Source: Microbacterium resistens NBRC 103078 (GTDB lineage Bacteria; Actinomycetota; Actinomycetes; Actinomycetales; Microbacteriaceae). From it: DNA of 50,988 nt. The notes below the pieces were generated by a model. The model saw nothing but the letters and a program-made list of their open reading frames with translations, ran no database searches and had not been told where the DNA came from. The translations under genes were made by a program, and so were the position numbers. Shown here piece by piece: positions 27,497 to 34,817 of this stretch. The stretch is taken from NCBI RefSeq assembly GCF_001552355.1, contig NZ_BCRA01000012.1:1-50988 (forward strand). The letters are read 5' to 3'. Position 1 is the first letter of the stretch. Each line of letters starts with the position of its first letter.

Positions 27497-27584
27497 TATG
27501 ACGCTCCTCGGGGCAGGCCGCACGGCCACCCACACACGCACCGCCTCCGACGATCAGTCGTGCATGTGAGAGGAAACCCCCGTC

Positions 27585-27926
27585 ATGATCCGCCAGCTCT
27601 GGACTCTTAGCGTCCACACCCGCGCCTTCCTGCGCCGTTACATGCCCACCAACATCCTCCTCGACGCCATCCGCACCCGCCGAGGACTCAAATGGGGCGT
27701 ACCCGCGATGCTCCTCGCCGTGCCCTACCTCCTGGCCGCGAGCACCTTCACCACCCTCATCGCGGACGGCGGACCCGGATGGCTCAACCTCCTCGTCCTC
27801 CTGTGCCTGTGGAACACCATGAAGTTCGTCATCATGGGACCTGTCAGCCTGATCCTGCTCGCCCGCGTCCGGGTACGCGAGGCTGTGGTCGCCCGCGCCG
27901 AACGAAGAACGGGTCTGCTGCACTAA
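27585..27926 (+). CDS. Small ICE membrane protein, 3' end replaced by the IS
   Basis: 113 residues with two or three hydrophobic segments at ~36-100 after a basic N-terminus (R-R-Y-M-P-T-N). Proteins of this look follow the relaxase in related actinobacterial ICEs; some databases call them sulfate permease, for which I see no basis. The insertion sequence begins at 27911, so the last four residues and the stop codon are IS-encoded. Joining across the IS (removing one AAC copy) restores a frame that continues at 31339 and ends at TGA 31367-31369, adding about nine native residues. The truncation removes only the tail, so the protein may still work. Confidence 0.75.
   Translation: MIRQLWTLSVHTRAFLRRYMPTNILLDAIRTRRGLKWGVPAMLLAVPYLLAASTFTTLIADGGPGWLNLLVLLCLWNTMKFVIMGPVSLILLARVRVREAVVARAERRTGLLH
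27908..27910 (+). repeat. Target-site duplication, left copy
   Basis: AAC immediately outside the left IS end; the same AAC stands at 31336-31338 outside the right end. A 3-bp duplication is usual for IS3-family elements. Confidence 0.75.
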
Positions 27927-27935
27927 CAGGTGACA
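27911..27935 (+). repeat. IS inverted repeat, left end
   Basis: Starts GGGTCTGCTGCACTAAC and is a perfect complement of 31311-31335. It supplies the last codons and stop of the interrupted gene upstream. Confidence 0.9.
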
Positions 27936-27941
27936 GTTGTG

Positions 27942-28418
27942 TCAGGCAGCGAGTGCGACCTGCTCGTTCATGATCGCCTCGTATTCGACTGGAGTCAAAC
28001 GACCTAATCGTGTCTGCCGGCGACGCCGGTGATAGGTGCGCTCGATCCAGGTAACGATCGCGAGCCGGAGTTCATCCCTGGTTGCCCAGCTGCTCCGGTT
28101 CAGTACGTTCTTCTGGAGCAGACTGAAGAACGATTCCATTGCCGCGTTGTCACCGGCAGCACCGACCCGACCCATCGACCCGACCATGTCATGCTGGTCG
28201 AGTGCCCGGCGGAGCTTGCGGCTGCGAAATTGCGATCCTCGGTCTGTATGCAGCACACACCCCGCCACGTTCCCACGCCGCATCACCGCGTTGTTCAGAG
28301 CACTGACCGCGAGCGTCGACTTCATCCGGGAGGCGATCGAGTACCCCACAATCCGGTTCGAAAACACGTCTTTCACCGCGCACACGTAGAGCTTGCCTTC
28401 ATTCGTCCAATGCTCTGT
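27942..28418 (-). CDS. IS3 transposase OrfB, 3' exon (catalytic DDE core)
   Basis: 159 codons including the stop. It begins T-E-H-W-T-N-E-G-K directly after the intron and carries the rve integrase fold: V-K-D-V-F-S-N-R-I-V-G-Y, H-T-D-R-G-S-Q-F with the second catalytic Asp, and D-N-A-A-M-E-S-F-F with the catalytic Glu, ending R-L-T-P-V-E-Y-E. The first Asp of the DDE triad is in the 5' exon (L-W-L-S-D-I). Exons join in frame only if the intron is spliced. Together the OrfB part is 292 residues, normal for the family. Confidence 0.9.
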   Translation of the reverse strand, partial: TEHWTNEGKLYVCAVKDVFSNRIVGYSIASRMKSTLAVSALNNAVMRRGNVAGCVLHTDRGSQFRSRKLRRALDQHDMVGSMGRVGAAGDNAAMESFFSLLQKNVLNRSSWATRDELRLAIVTWIERTYHRRRRQTRLGRLTPVEYEAIMNEQVALAA

Positions 28419-28481
28419 GTAGGGTCGGCCAGCAGCGCCCTGCCCGCATTGCTGCGGATGGGTTTCTGCTGGCCGCCCTCC

Positions 28482-28515
28482 GAACCGGACGTGCCCATTC
28501 CTGAGCATCCGGCTC
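28482..28515 (-). ncRNA. Group II intron domain V
   Basis: 34-base hairpin opening GAGCCGGATG and closing CACGTCCGGTTC on the minus strand. This is the catalytic core and the most conserved part of group II introns. It stands ten bases after the maturase stop codon. Confidence 0.9.
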
Positions 28516-28524
28516 TCCATGTAA

Positions 28525-30009
28525 TTACGCCGTAGCATTCGCCCATGGAGTAGGGATACGAGTTCCTCGATACCGATAGCGAGCCACAGTGACTTGCCAC
28601 GCTCGAAAGAACTCGATCCCACCAGCACGGATCACCCACCCAGGTAGGTGACGACGCACCAGGGTGCGCATATTCAACTTCGGATGCCGCTTCTTCAACC
28701 ATCCAACAATCCGCCAAAAAGCGAAGTGATCGACACAGCTGAAGGTATGTTTCACGACCCCGTGCTGAAAATAGCTACACCACCCCCGTATCGCCGGGTT
28801 CAACCGGCGTAACAGGTCAGCGAGTGTCCGATGTGATGCTCTACGAGTCAACAACCTGATCTTGTCCCGAATCGAAGCCAACGACTTCTGAGACGGGTAC
28901 GTGTAGATCGCTGTTTTCCCGTTATGACCCCTGACCCGGCGGCGCTGGATGCGCCACCCTAAGAAATCAAACCCCGTGTCCACATGCGTCACCAAAGTTT
29001 TCTCAACCGAGAGGCGTAAACCTATCGGTGAGAGCACCTTGGTAACTTCATCCCAGAGCGCTTCAGCATCAGCGCGACTGCCACGAACGAGAACCACGAA
29101 ATCGTCCGCGTAACGCACCAATTTCATCGTCGCGCCCCCAGCACGCTGATACTTTGTACGCTCCCATTGCGAACCATACGCTTCCCACTTGCGCTGGAAG
29201 TGTTCGTCCACAACCGACAGAGCGATATTTGCCAGCAAAGGCGAGAGGATCCCGCCCTGCGGGGTGCCGGTATACGTATTCCTGTTCACACCGTCCTCAG
29301 AAAGAACTCCAGCACTCAGAAACCCGCGTATCAAACGCAACACTCGCTTATCGATGATCCGGGCACGAACCCGCTGCATGAGCGCGTCGTGATCGATTTC
29401 ATCGAAACATGCGGAGATATCTGCTTCAAATACCTGCACGTAGCCGCGCGAGGCATAGAAGTGAATTTCCGCAATAGCGTCCTGCGCTCGACGACGCGGC
29501 CGAAACCCATACGACGATGGCTGAAAATCAGCCTCGAAGATCGGCTCCAATACCAGCTTCAAAGAGGCCTGAACGATTCGATCGGTCATCGTCGGAATCC
29601 CCAAGCTACGGATTTTACCGTTTGCTTTAGGGATCGATTTCTGCCTCACCGGTTCAGGGTGAAACTCTCCAAGCTTCACGCTTGCACGTAGCTCAGAAAG
29701 CATTCCTCGCACACGTTCCGGCGGTATAGATCGTGGAACGACTCCATCGACACCGGCTGTACGACCTCCTTTATTGCCCTGCACCCGATTCCACGCCGCA
29801 ACGAGGAATGCTGGGTCATAGACGAGGTTGAACACATCATCGAAGCGACGAACAGAATCGTTCTTCGCCCATTGGTGCAGTTTCGTTTGCATCTTCAGTA
29901 CTCGCGCCCATGCCTCTGTAGTGTCGGCTGGCCACGAAACATCCGTATTCACGGTTGTATCTCCTTTACTGCTTCCAGATTCTGCAATCACACTGAACTC
30001 CTTCGCCAT
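28525..30009 (-). CDS. ltrA: Group II intron reverse transcriptase/maturase
   Basis: 494 residues. The RT domain spans ~80-350 with G-Y-V-Q-V-F-E-A-D-I-S-A-C-F-D, G-T-P-Q-G-G-I-L-S-P-L-L-A-N-I and the catalytic Y-A-D-D. The maturase X domain (GIIM) follows with R-R-L-N-P-A-I-R-G-W-C-S-Y-F at ~405-420. The protein ends soon after W-V-I-R-A-G-G-I-E-F-F, and I see no HNH endonuclease motif, so mobility would not rely on its own second-strand cleavage. It lies within intron domain IV and acts in splicing and reverse transcription of the intron. Confidence 0.94.
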   Translation of the reverse strand: MAKEFSVIAESGSSKGDTTVNTDVSWPADTTEAWARVLKMQTKLHQWAKNDSVRRFDDVFNLVYDPAFLVAAWNRVQGNKGGRTAGVDGVVPRSIPPERVRGMLSELRASVKLGEFHPEPVRQKSIPKANGKIRSLGIPTMTDRIVQASLKLVLEPIFEADFQPSSYGFRPRRRAQDAIAEIHFYASRGYVQVFEADISACFDEIDHDALMQRVRARIIDKRVLRLIRGFLSAGVLSEDGVNRNTYTGTPQGGILSPLLANIALSVVDEHFQRKWEAYGSQWERTKYQRAGGATMKLVRYADDFVVLVRGSRADAEALWDEVTKVLSPIGLRLSVEKTLVTHVDTGFDFLGWRIQRRRVRGHNGKTAIYTYPSQKSLASIRDKIRLLTRRASHRTLADLLRRLNPAIRGWCSYFQHGVVKHTFSCVDHFAFWRIVGWLKKRHPKLNMRTLVRRHLPGWVIRAGGIEFFRAWQVTVARYRYRGTRIPTPWANATA

Positions 30010-30576
30010 GTGGCCGGCTTTCCCGACCTCGGACTACTACGAGTTCTCCGCCCCACCCCGACCCGATCAACAAGCCACGTGTCTAACCGAGTAACTCTGC
30101 TGCTGGATGCAGCGAGTACCTTCGGCGGAGCCGGGATGGTTCCCACGTTCATTCCCGAACCATTTGACGGGATTGGTACCCAGTTATGCCCCAACATCAT
30201 CGCCATGGTTACGCCGCAGGCATTCACCATGGCCTCCCGGGCGGCGACATCACCCACCCAAAGAGTTCCCCTCGCTACTCATGTAGCGAGGGTGCGCAAT
30301 GTAACCCGACCCGAATCCGCCAGGTTTAGAGTCGGTGGTCTTGAATTGAGAGGCTTTCAGCCACTGGTTCCTGTACGTATACCTCTCCGTCTCGCTTGCC
30401 GAGCCCGCACCATCTGGCAGTACTGGATACGACTCGTCGTTGTCGAGGACTGCTCCACCCACCTCGCTCGTACCAGCGAGGCAGATCGTCCTCCAGCTCT
30501 ATCACGCGACTGCTGCGACAGACGCGGAGCGGTGTCCTTTCATCACCGCAAGGTTCAAGAACGCCTCGTGGCGCTC

Positions 30577-30978
30577 GATGTCCGAAAGCCACAGCTCGTT
30601 CGGACCTGCCGCCGTGAACACTCGCTGTACGAGATCGTCATGCACCGCAGGTCCTGGTCGCTTCCCCTTGCCACGTGCCTTCTTCTTCCCAAACACACTC
30701 CACCAGCCGTTGTCACGGCAGATCCGCCACGCAGTCCGGTCGCACATGGGTTCGCCTGAATACCTGGCCTCGTCTGCGAGGAAGCGGTGCCCGAACTCAG
30801 GATCTTCAAGATGGGCGTCATAAATCGAATTCGCGCGATATGCCTGCGTAATCTCACGACCGGTCGTGGGATTACGGAGCCAGCGATAGTAGGGCTGGCG
30901 TGAGAGCTTCAATACCCGGCACGACACCGCGACAGGAATCCCATCAGCGGCGAGCTCACTCACGAGCGGGTAGAGCCT
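30577..30978 (-). CDS. IS3 transposase OrfB, 5' exon
   Basis: 134 codons entered by -1 frameshift at the slippery run GGGAAAAGG (30976-30984). It begins R-L-Y-P-L-V-S-E-L-A and contains the HTH-21-type region (S-C-R-V-L-K-L-S-R-Q-P-Y-Y-R-W-L). It stops at L-W-L-S-D-I with the first catalytic Asp, where the intron is inserted. Unspliced, translation runs on into intron sequence and stops soon. Confidence 0.88.
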
Positions 30979-31268
30979 TTTCCCGGCAAATGCGCCTGGG
31001 AAAGGTACGCGGCAGCTCTGCGCAGCACCTCGACTTCCTGTTCGAGGAGCTTGTTCCGGCGACGCAGTTCCCGGAGCTCGTCGTTCTCTGCACTGGTGAT
31101 GCCTGGTTTCTCGCCTTGCTCGACACGAGCTTGCCTGAGCCATTTGTCGAGCGTGCCGACGTGGATGCCGAAGTCCTTCGCGATCTGCGCGAGCGTGACT
31201 TCTGGGTCTCGGCTCAACGCAACACGTACGACGTCGTTTCGGAACTCTTCCGGGTACTTAGCAGGCAT
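30960..31268 (-). CDS. IS3 transposase OrfA (HTH)
   Basis: 102 residues from ATG 31268 with GGAAGG upstream. HTH of the IS3/IS911 type: V-T-L-A-Q-I-A-K-D-F-G-I-H-V-G-T-L-D-K-W-L, then a leucine zipper-like R-R-R-N-K-L-L-E-Q-E-V-E-V-L-R-R-A-A-A-Y-L. It binds the IS ends. Its 3' end overlaps orfB, with the frameshift yielding the OrfAB transposase. Confidence 0.92.
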   Translation of the reverse strand: MPAKYPEEFRNDVVRVALSRDPEVTLAQIAKDFGIHVGTLDKWLRQARVEQGEKPGITSAENDELRELRRRNKLLEQEVEVLRRAAAYLSQAHLPGKGSTRS

Positions 31269-31310
31269 GATGATCATCCTTCCAGGCCAGCCGAAACTAG
31301 CCATATCGAA

Positions 31311-31335
31311 TGTCACCTGTTAGTGCAGCAGACCC
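31311..31335 (-). repeat. IS inverted repeat, right end
   Basis: Perfect 25-base complement of 27911-27935; followed at once by the second AAC of the target duplication. Confidence 0.9.
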
Positions 31336-31369
31336 AACAAGGACCGAGTCGGCCGAGCTAGCGGACTGA
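31336..31369 (+). pseudogene. Severed 3' end of the small membrane gene at 27585
   Basis: After the IS, the sequence continues in the frame interrupted at 27910: R-T-R-T-E-S-A-E-L-A-D then TGA at 31367-31369. It encodes the original C-terminus and has no start of its own. Confidence 0.75.
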
Positions 31370-31456
31370 CAGGCTCGACTGGCTTCGTGGCCCAGAGACA
31401 TCGCTGTGATCCAGGAGACCCCCACACCTCCACTGCACCGTTGTCGATCTCCACGG

Positions 31457-31462
31457 TAAGAT
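31457..31462 (+). promoter_or_regulatory. Possible -10 element of the graspetide operon
   Basis: TAAGAT in an extended context (GGTAAGATT), 38 bases before the first precursor start. No convincing -35 hexamer at the usual spacing. The 130 bases between the truncated gene and 31500 hold no other gene. Confidence 0.35.
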
Positions 31463-31499
31463 TCAAGAGTTCCCTGTCGTAAACCGCCATTGGAGTCCA

Positions 31500-31664
31500 A
31501 TGAACACATCAACATCGTTGTTCGGACTGCTTGCCGTGGACACGCAGCGTAACGAGCCCGAACCTAAGCCCCGTCCGCAGCCTTCAACGCTCACGCACAC
31601 AATCGAGACATCTGATCACGGGTTCGGGTTTTCCCCGATAGTGATCTCTCGGATGGAACACTAA
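31500..31664 (+). CDS. Putative graspetide precursor peptide A
   Basis: 54 residues; ATG 31500 has GGAG five bases before it. The N-terminal part contains T-S-L-F-G-L-L-A (5-12), then a Pro-rich charged linker, then the core-like T-L-T-H-T-I-E-T-S-D at residues 30-39. The companion peptide B has T-S-L-F-A-E-L-A and T-I-T-E-T-I-E-S-S-D at exactly residues 30-39. Thr donors followed by Glu/Asp acceptors are what ATP-grasp ligases join in graspetides (side-chain ester or amide rings). The gene is followed at once, by stop-start overlap (TAATG), by peptide B and then by the ATP-grasp gene. No similarity to a known mature product is claimed. Confidence 0.72.
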   Translation: MNTSTSLFGLLAVDTQRNEPEPKPRPQPSTLTHTIETSDHGFGFSPIVISRMEH

Positions 31665-31831
31665 TGCAGACAAGAGAAGCCTTAACGTCCTTGTTTGCCG
31701 AGTTAGCACGCTACCCGCAAAGCGATGTCAATAGTGTCCGCGGGACAGCAACGATCACAGAGACAATTGAATCATCAGATACCGATGAGGCAGTCACGCA
31801 ACTCCTCCTAAGTTACGTCGGGCCTCGTTGA
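31664..31831 (+). CDS. Putative graspetide precursor peptide B
   Basis: 55 residues; its ATG overlaps the stop of peptide A and its TGA overlaps the TTG of the ligase gene. Leader motif T-S-L-F-A-E-L-A at 8-15; core-like segment T-I-T-E-T-I-E-S-S-D-T-D-E at 30-42. The spacing T-x-T-x-x-x-E-x-x-D-x-D is, as I recall, that of one described graspetide group. Peptide A keeps T-x-T-x-x-x-E-x-x-D but has Gly at the last position, so the two products could have different ring numbers. The tail after residue 42 is hydrophobic (V-T-Q-L-L-L-S-Y-V). Confidence 0.72.
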   Translation: MQTREALTSLFAELARYPQSDVNSVRGTATITETIESSDTDEAVTQLLLSYVGPR

Positions 31832-32772
31832 GCTACAGAGCACCCATCCTCATCGGTGAACGTGATGATCCTCATATCGCCGCTGTCGAGAATGCCCTTA
31901 TAACACGCGGAAATCGCCCACTGATCTTCGACCTTGAGTCAGTCATGAGCGGCGGTCTTTCGATAAGCGATGAAGGTTACGCCGCGAAAGTTGATGGCGC
32001 TTGGCACGACCTCACCGATGCGCGATTTGGGTGGCTACGACGTCTTCACCGGGCAGACTGGGGGCTTGCCATCAAAACAGGCTCGCTGAGAGCTTTGGAG
32101 CTTGGAACTTGGCATTCGGCGTACTCATGGCTTCTGGACGACTGCAAAGTCAGTTGGATAACAAGCCCAGTGGCGCTGCGCAGAGCTGAATCGAAGCTCT
32201 GGCAATGGAAGGCTGCAGTCAGACTTGGCATTCCATACCCAAGAACACTAGTCACGACGAGTAGCGAGGCAGTCGCGACTACCTTCTCGAACGAGGTCAT
32301 TGTTAAGCCTCTCGGTACGGGCCAGTTCATCCAGGACGGTGAGACAATGACGGTCTACGCCGAGTCCATGATGCCTACAGACATTCGGCTTAGCGCACTG
32401 AACGCAGCGCCATTCATTGTCCAGGAACGGATACCGGCTGTTAAGCATCTTCGCGTTGTCACCGTCGGCGATCGTAGCTGGGTAGCAGCGCTAGATGTTG
32501 ACCTAACTGCTCCCGCTGATTGGCGGCGGCGTTCACGCCATCATTCTGCATTTGTAGAAGCCCCTGACGCGAGCTCGATAGCGCCCACAGGCGCGCTGAC
32601 AATTGCGAGTCATCTCGGACTCGGATACTCGAGCCAAGATTGGGTCCAAACGCCTGATGGGGAGGTATACCTTCTCGATGTGAACCCATCGGGGCAGTGG
32701 CTTTTCCTTCCGGAGCGAGTGGGTATGGCGGTCACTGACACCCTCGCAGATCTACTCGTGGGGGCCACATGA
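31828..32772 (+). CDS. ATP-grasp graspetide (MvdD/PsnB-like) macrocyclase
   Basis: 314 residues starting with TTG 31828, coupled to peptide B. The N-terminal domain (I-L-I-G-E-R-D-D-P-H, R-G-N-R-P-L-I-F-D-L) matches the pre-ATP-grasp fold of RiPP ligases. The segment S-P-V-A-L-R-R-A-E-S-K-L-W-Q-W-K-A-A, I-P-Y-P-R-T-L-V-T-T (~113-144) is typical of this family. ATP-grasp residues: V-I-V-K-P-L-G at ~157-163, F-I-V-Q-E-R at ~196-201, and the metal-binding D-V-N-P-S-G-Q-W at 284-291. Such enzymes phosphorylate Glu/Asp side chains and close rings with Thr, Ser or Lys. The alternative, a peptide or amino-acid ligase unrelated to RiPPs, is less likely given N-P-x-G-Q-W and the adjacent peptides. Confidence 0.85.
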   Translation: MSYRAPILIGERDDPHIAAVENALITRGNRPLIFDLESVMSGGLSISDEGYAAKVDGAWHDLTDARFGWLRRLHRADWGLAIKTGSLRALELGTWHSAYSWLLDDCKVSWITSPVALRRAESKLWQWKAAVRLGIPYPRTLVTTSSEAVATTFSNEVIVKPLGTGQFIQDGETMTVYAESMMPTDIRLSALNAAPFIVQERIPAVKHLRVVTVGDRSWVAALDVDLTAPADWRRRSRHHSAFVEAPDASSIAPTGALTIASHLGLGYSSQDWVQTPDGEVYLLDVNPSGQWLFLPERVGMAVTDTLADLLVGAT

Positions 32773-33437
32773 GAAAGCAGACATTTCGCGACAAGACAAG
32801 ACGTGCATTCGCCGAAGTTCGCATGGTTGCGAGTACGGCGCTGGGTCTCTTCGCTGGCCGGAGAGTGTGGATGCCGAAGGAAGAGGCACCTGAAACGAAG
32901 TGGATAGACGAGTGCCCCAAACGGAACCTTGCCATGGCACGCTCGTCCTATGACGAGCGTCTGAAAAGCGAATCAGCGGGCATCGAGGCGGTTCGGCGCC
33001 GTGCAGAGTTCGCACTCACAGCGATCATTGCGGCCATCGGACTGAGCACTGCCGCCTTCGAGCGGCTCTGGGCCGTTGCCTCGACCTCCACCAGCTTGCT
33101 CGTCATCTGGTTGGTCGGCGTTCTCATTGTCATCATGGCAGTTCTGGTTTTTGCCGGTGTCGCGGTGTCGAACAAAGTCCTTGGAGTGGTCACGGTAGAA
33201 GACTTCATTCACCTTCGTGATCCCCGCCGAGAGGAGCTTCGACAGTACGTTCTGGCAGTGCATACGACATCCAGGACTCGCCGCGCGATGGTCACTGTTT
33301 TCCGTGACGGCTTCTTAATCGCGCTAGTCGGGCTAACGCTGCTCGCGATCGCTCACACCGTATCTTGGGCGGTTCCCCTGGACGATGCTCCAACTCCTGT
33401 GGATGTCAACATCGTTAGTCCTTCGCCCGCACCATAG
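32769..33437 (+). CDS. Membrane protein of the graspetide locus (SLATT/2TM-like)
   Basis: 222 residues; its ATG overlaps the ligase stop (ATGA). A basic N-terminus is followed by a helix with S-Y-D-E-R-L-K-S-E and R-R-R-A-E-F, then two close membrane helices (~80-98 and 108-132), a cytoplasmic stretch of ~45 residues and a third helix at ~180-200; the tail is Pro-rich. The helix-plus-2TM part recalls SLATT-type membrane effectors. It is not an ABC exporter. Export, self-protection or effector roles are all possible; the fixed overlap with the ligase says it belongs to the system. Confidence 0.75.
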   Translation: MRKQTFRDKTRRAFAEVRMVASTALGLFAGRRVWMPKEEAPETKWIDECPKRNLAMARSSYDERLKSESAGIEAVRRRAEFALTAIIAAIGLSTAAFERLWAVASTSTSLLVIWLVGVLIVIMAVLVFAGVAVSNKVLGVVTVEDFIHLRDPRREELRQYVLAVHTTSRTRRAMVTVFRDGFLIALVGLTLLAIAHTVSWAVPLDDAPTPVDVNIVSPSPAP

Positions 33438-33522
33438 CTTTGAACGGCGACACGAAATGTCCCGGCGCGAGACGTTAGGGGAATAACGAATCCCTAGTGA
33501 TTTCGTTCGGTCAACGTGGCGT

Positions 33523-33969
33523 CTACGATGACGGCCAGTGGGCGCGAACTTGCTTGGCAATGAGTTCTGTCTTGGCGAGCGGCATCTCTTCCACAGGACC
33601 CCATTCGGTACCGCCAGAGTCTAGGGTTCCGGCGACGTGGAAGTGAACGTGCCTGATCGACTGGCTTGCCGTCTCACCGTTGTTCTGCCAGACGGAGATG
33701 CCTGGACGCTGGTAAGCGGCGTCGATAGCCCTGGCTGAGTTCCTTACTTCGACCATCAGCGCCGCACACTCATCATCTGTCAAATCGAGAATGGTCTCTC
33801 TGTGCACGGTAGGGATGACGAGAAGGTGCGGTTTCCCACGCTGTTCCTGCGTAACCATAACCGCTGTCAACGTGTTCCTGGTCACGAAGGTGAACGGTCG
33901 ACTTCCCTTGAGGTAGGCGCAAAACGCGCACGGCTGCGCGTCAGGAAGCCGAATAGCTGACTCACTCAC
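33523..33969 (-). CDS. HIT-family nucleotide hydrolase of the Thoeris-like operon
   Basis: 148 residues from GTG 33969, which overlaps the stop of the macro-domain gene (GTGA); the longer upstream frame runs inside that gene and is ignored. The histidine triad H-V-H-F-H-V at 107-112 is intact, with C-A-F-C near the start as a zinc pair and P-H-L-L-V-I-P as the usual central strand. HIT proteins cleave phosphoramidates and other nucleoside-phosphate links, including amino-acid adenylates. Being the third gene of a TIR/macro operon, it may act on the nucleotide signal; that is inference. Confidence 0.88.
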   Translation of the reverse strand: MSESAIRLPDAQPCAFCAYLKGSRPFTFVTRNTLTAVMVTQEQRGKPHLLVIPTVHRETILDLTDDECAALMVEVRNSARAIDAAYQRPGISVWQNNGETASQSIRHVHFHVAGTLDSGGTEWGPVEEMPLAKTELIAKQVRAHWPSS

Positions 33970-34817
33970 GACGGCCTCATCGATGACAGGAACGCTTGGA
34001 GCTCGAGCCTGTCCAGGCGATCGAACTCCCTCGGATGCACCACTATTCGCAGCTGATCGCAGACCTTCTTCGTGCGTGACGCGAACATAAAGGACATCAC
34101 GATGAAGCGGATCGAGTCTTGTGCCGGCATGACCTGTGATAGCCGGGACTGTCCTCCACCGATGACGGGTACGGCTACCGCCGTTCCGTTCGCAGTCTGC
34201 GAGACCTCCTCCCACAATGATGCGAGGCTTCGCCAGATACCATCCGGCGTACTCTGTGCTTCGTTGGCCTCGTTCATCTCGCTGTAGGCCAAGAAATAGA
34301 GGCGATGAGAACCGTTTCGAAGCGTCGCCACGGCCCCAACACCGTATTTCTCGGTCTTGCCAGGCTTATGAATCGTTGACGTTACTGCTTTGCCCTGCAG
34401 TGCAGCAGCGAGTTCGCGGTCCAGTTGATCCGTATCGCCACCGTAGAGGCGTTCGAGTGCCTGACCTTGAACGCTGTTCTTCGAGATGACGTTAGGAACG
34501 GAGGTATCGAACGTATCGCACGTGCCCACAACGATATTGCAATCCTGCACGAACAGATCGCCCTTCACAATCTCGATCCTTGTGTTGGGCGAGTTGTAGT
34601 CCTGCCGGATGGGGCGCGGCCAAGCACGGACAAGTCCGTACCCGACCGAAACGACAGCAATGATGATGGCGAGCGGCCACCCCTCGATCGGAAGACTCCC
34701 GAAAATGAAGTTGGTCAGTTCGAGCAGAACCGCAAGAACTCCGACTGCGGAGAACGTTTGAATGAGGAACCAACGCCAGAACCGCCAAGTACGTAGATCG
34801 TGTATGAGGTCGCTCAT
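33966..34817 (-). CDS. ThsA-like effector: two TM helices plus macro-type domain
   Basis: 283 residues. Two membrane helices at ~15-37 and ~46-66, then a soluble domain from ~78 that reads as a macro fold: I-E-I-V-K-G-D-L-F, I-V-V-G-T-C-D-T-F-D-T, Y-G-V-G-A-V-A-T-L and V-A-V-P-V-I-G-G-G. This is the architecture of the TM-macro ThsA of Thoeris (DUF6430/ThsA macro type). In such systems the macro domain binds a TIR-made ADP-ribose derivative (histidine-ADPR in type II, as I recall) and the helices damage the membrane. Its ATG directly follows the TIR gene stop. Confidence 0.85.
   Translation of the reverse strand: MSDLIHDLRTWRFWRWFLIQTFSAVGVLAVLLELTNFIFGSLPIEGWPLAIIIAVVSVGYGLVRAWPRPIRQDYNSPNTRIEIVKGDLFVQDCNIVVGTCDTFDTSVPNVISKNSVQGQALERLYGGDTDQLDRELAAALQGKAVTSTIHKPGKTEKYGVGAVATLRNGSHRLYFLAYSEMNEANEAQSTPDGIWRSLASLWEEVSQTANGTAVAVPVIGGGQSRLSQVMPAQDSIRFIVMSFMFASRTKKVCDQLRIVVHPREFDRLDRLELQAFLSSMRPS

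Larger units (their letters stand above)
28419..30576 (-). mobile_element. Group II intron in the IS3 transposase gene
   Basis: Boundaries follow from restoring L-W-L-S-D-I / T-E-H-W across the junction. The intron starts G-A-G-C-G (near the usual GUGYG) and ends T-A-C, fitting the 3' AY rule. Domain V lies at 28482-28515, domain VI follows with GGCCAGCAG/GCTGCTGGCC arms, domain IV holds the maturase gene. Exon-binding sites match: EBS1 GATGTC at 30246-30251 pairs with IBS1 GACATC (30577-30582), and EBS2 GAAAGCC at 30352-30358 pairs with IBS2 GGCTTTC (30584-30590). It is on the transposase sense strand, so splicing can restore the mRNA. Confidence 0.93.
27911..31335 (-). mobile_element. IS3-family insertion sequence interrupted by a group II intron
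   Basis: Bounded by 25-bp perfect inverted repeats and flanked by a 3-bp AAC duplication. It encodes orfA and, by -1 frameshift, orfB on the minus strand. Without the 2158-bp intron the IS is about 1.27 kb, a normal IS3 size. It has inserted in the 3' end of the small membrane gene at 27585. Perfect ends, an intact duplication and splice-compatible transposase halves suggest a recent insertion. Confidence 0.92.

Noticed and set aside
25731..27923. A 730-codon open frame on the minus strand opposite the relaxase
   Set aside because: It is the antisense shadow of a GC-rich gene: composition is Arg/Gly/Asp-biased without domains, and the plus strand encodes an intact relaxase.
27942..31268. IS3 transposase as a simple pseudogene broken by an insertion
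   Set aside because: The interruption is a group II intron with matching exon-binding sites on the sense strand, so the gene may be functional after splicing.
31370..31499. A CRISPR array or other repeat structure before the precursor genes
   Set aside because: No repeated units are present; the stretch is unique sequence with at most a promoter.
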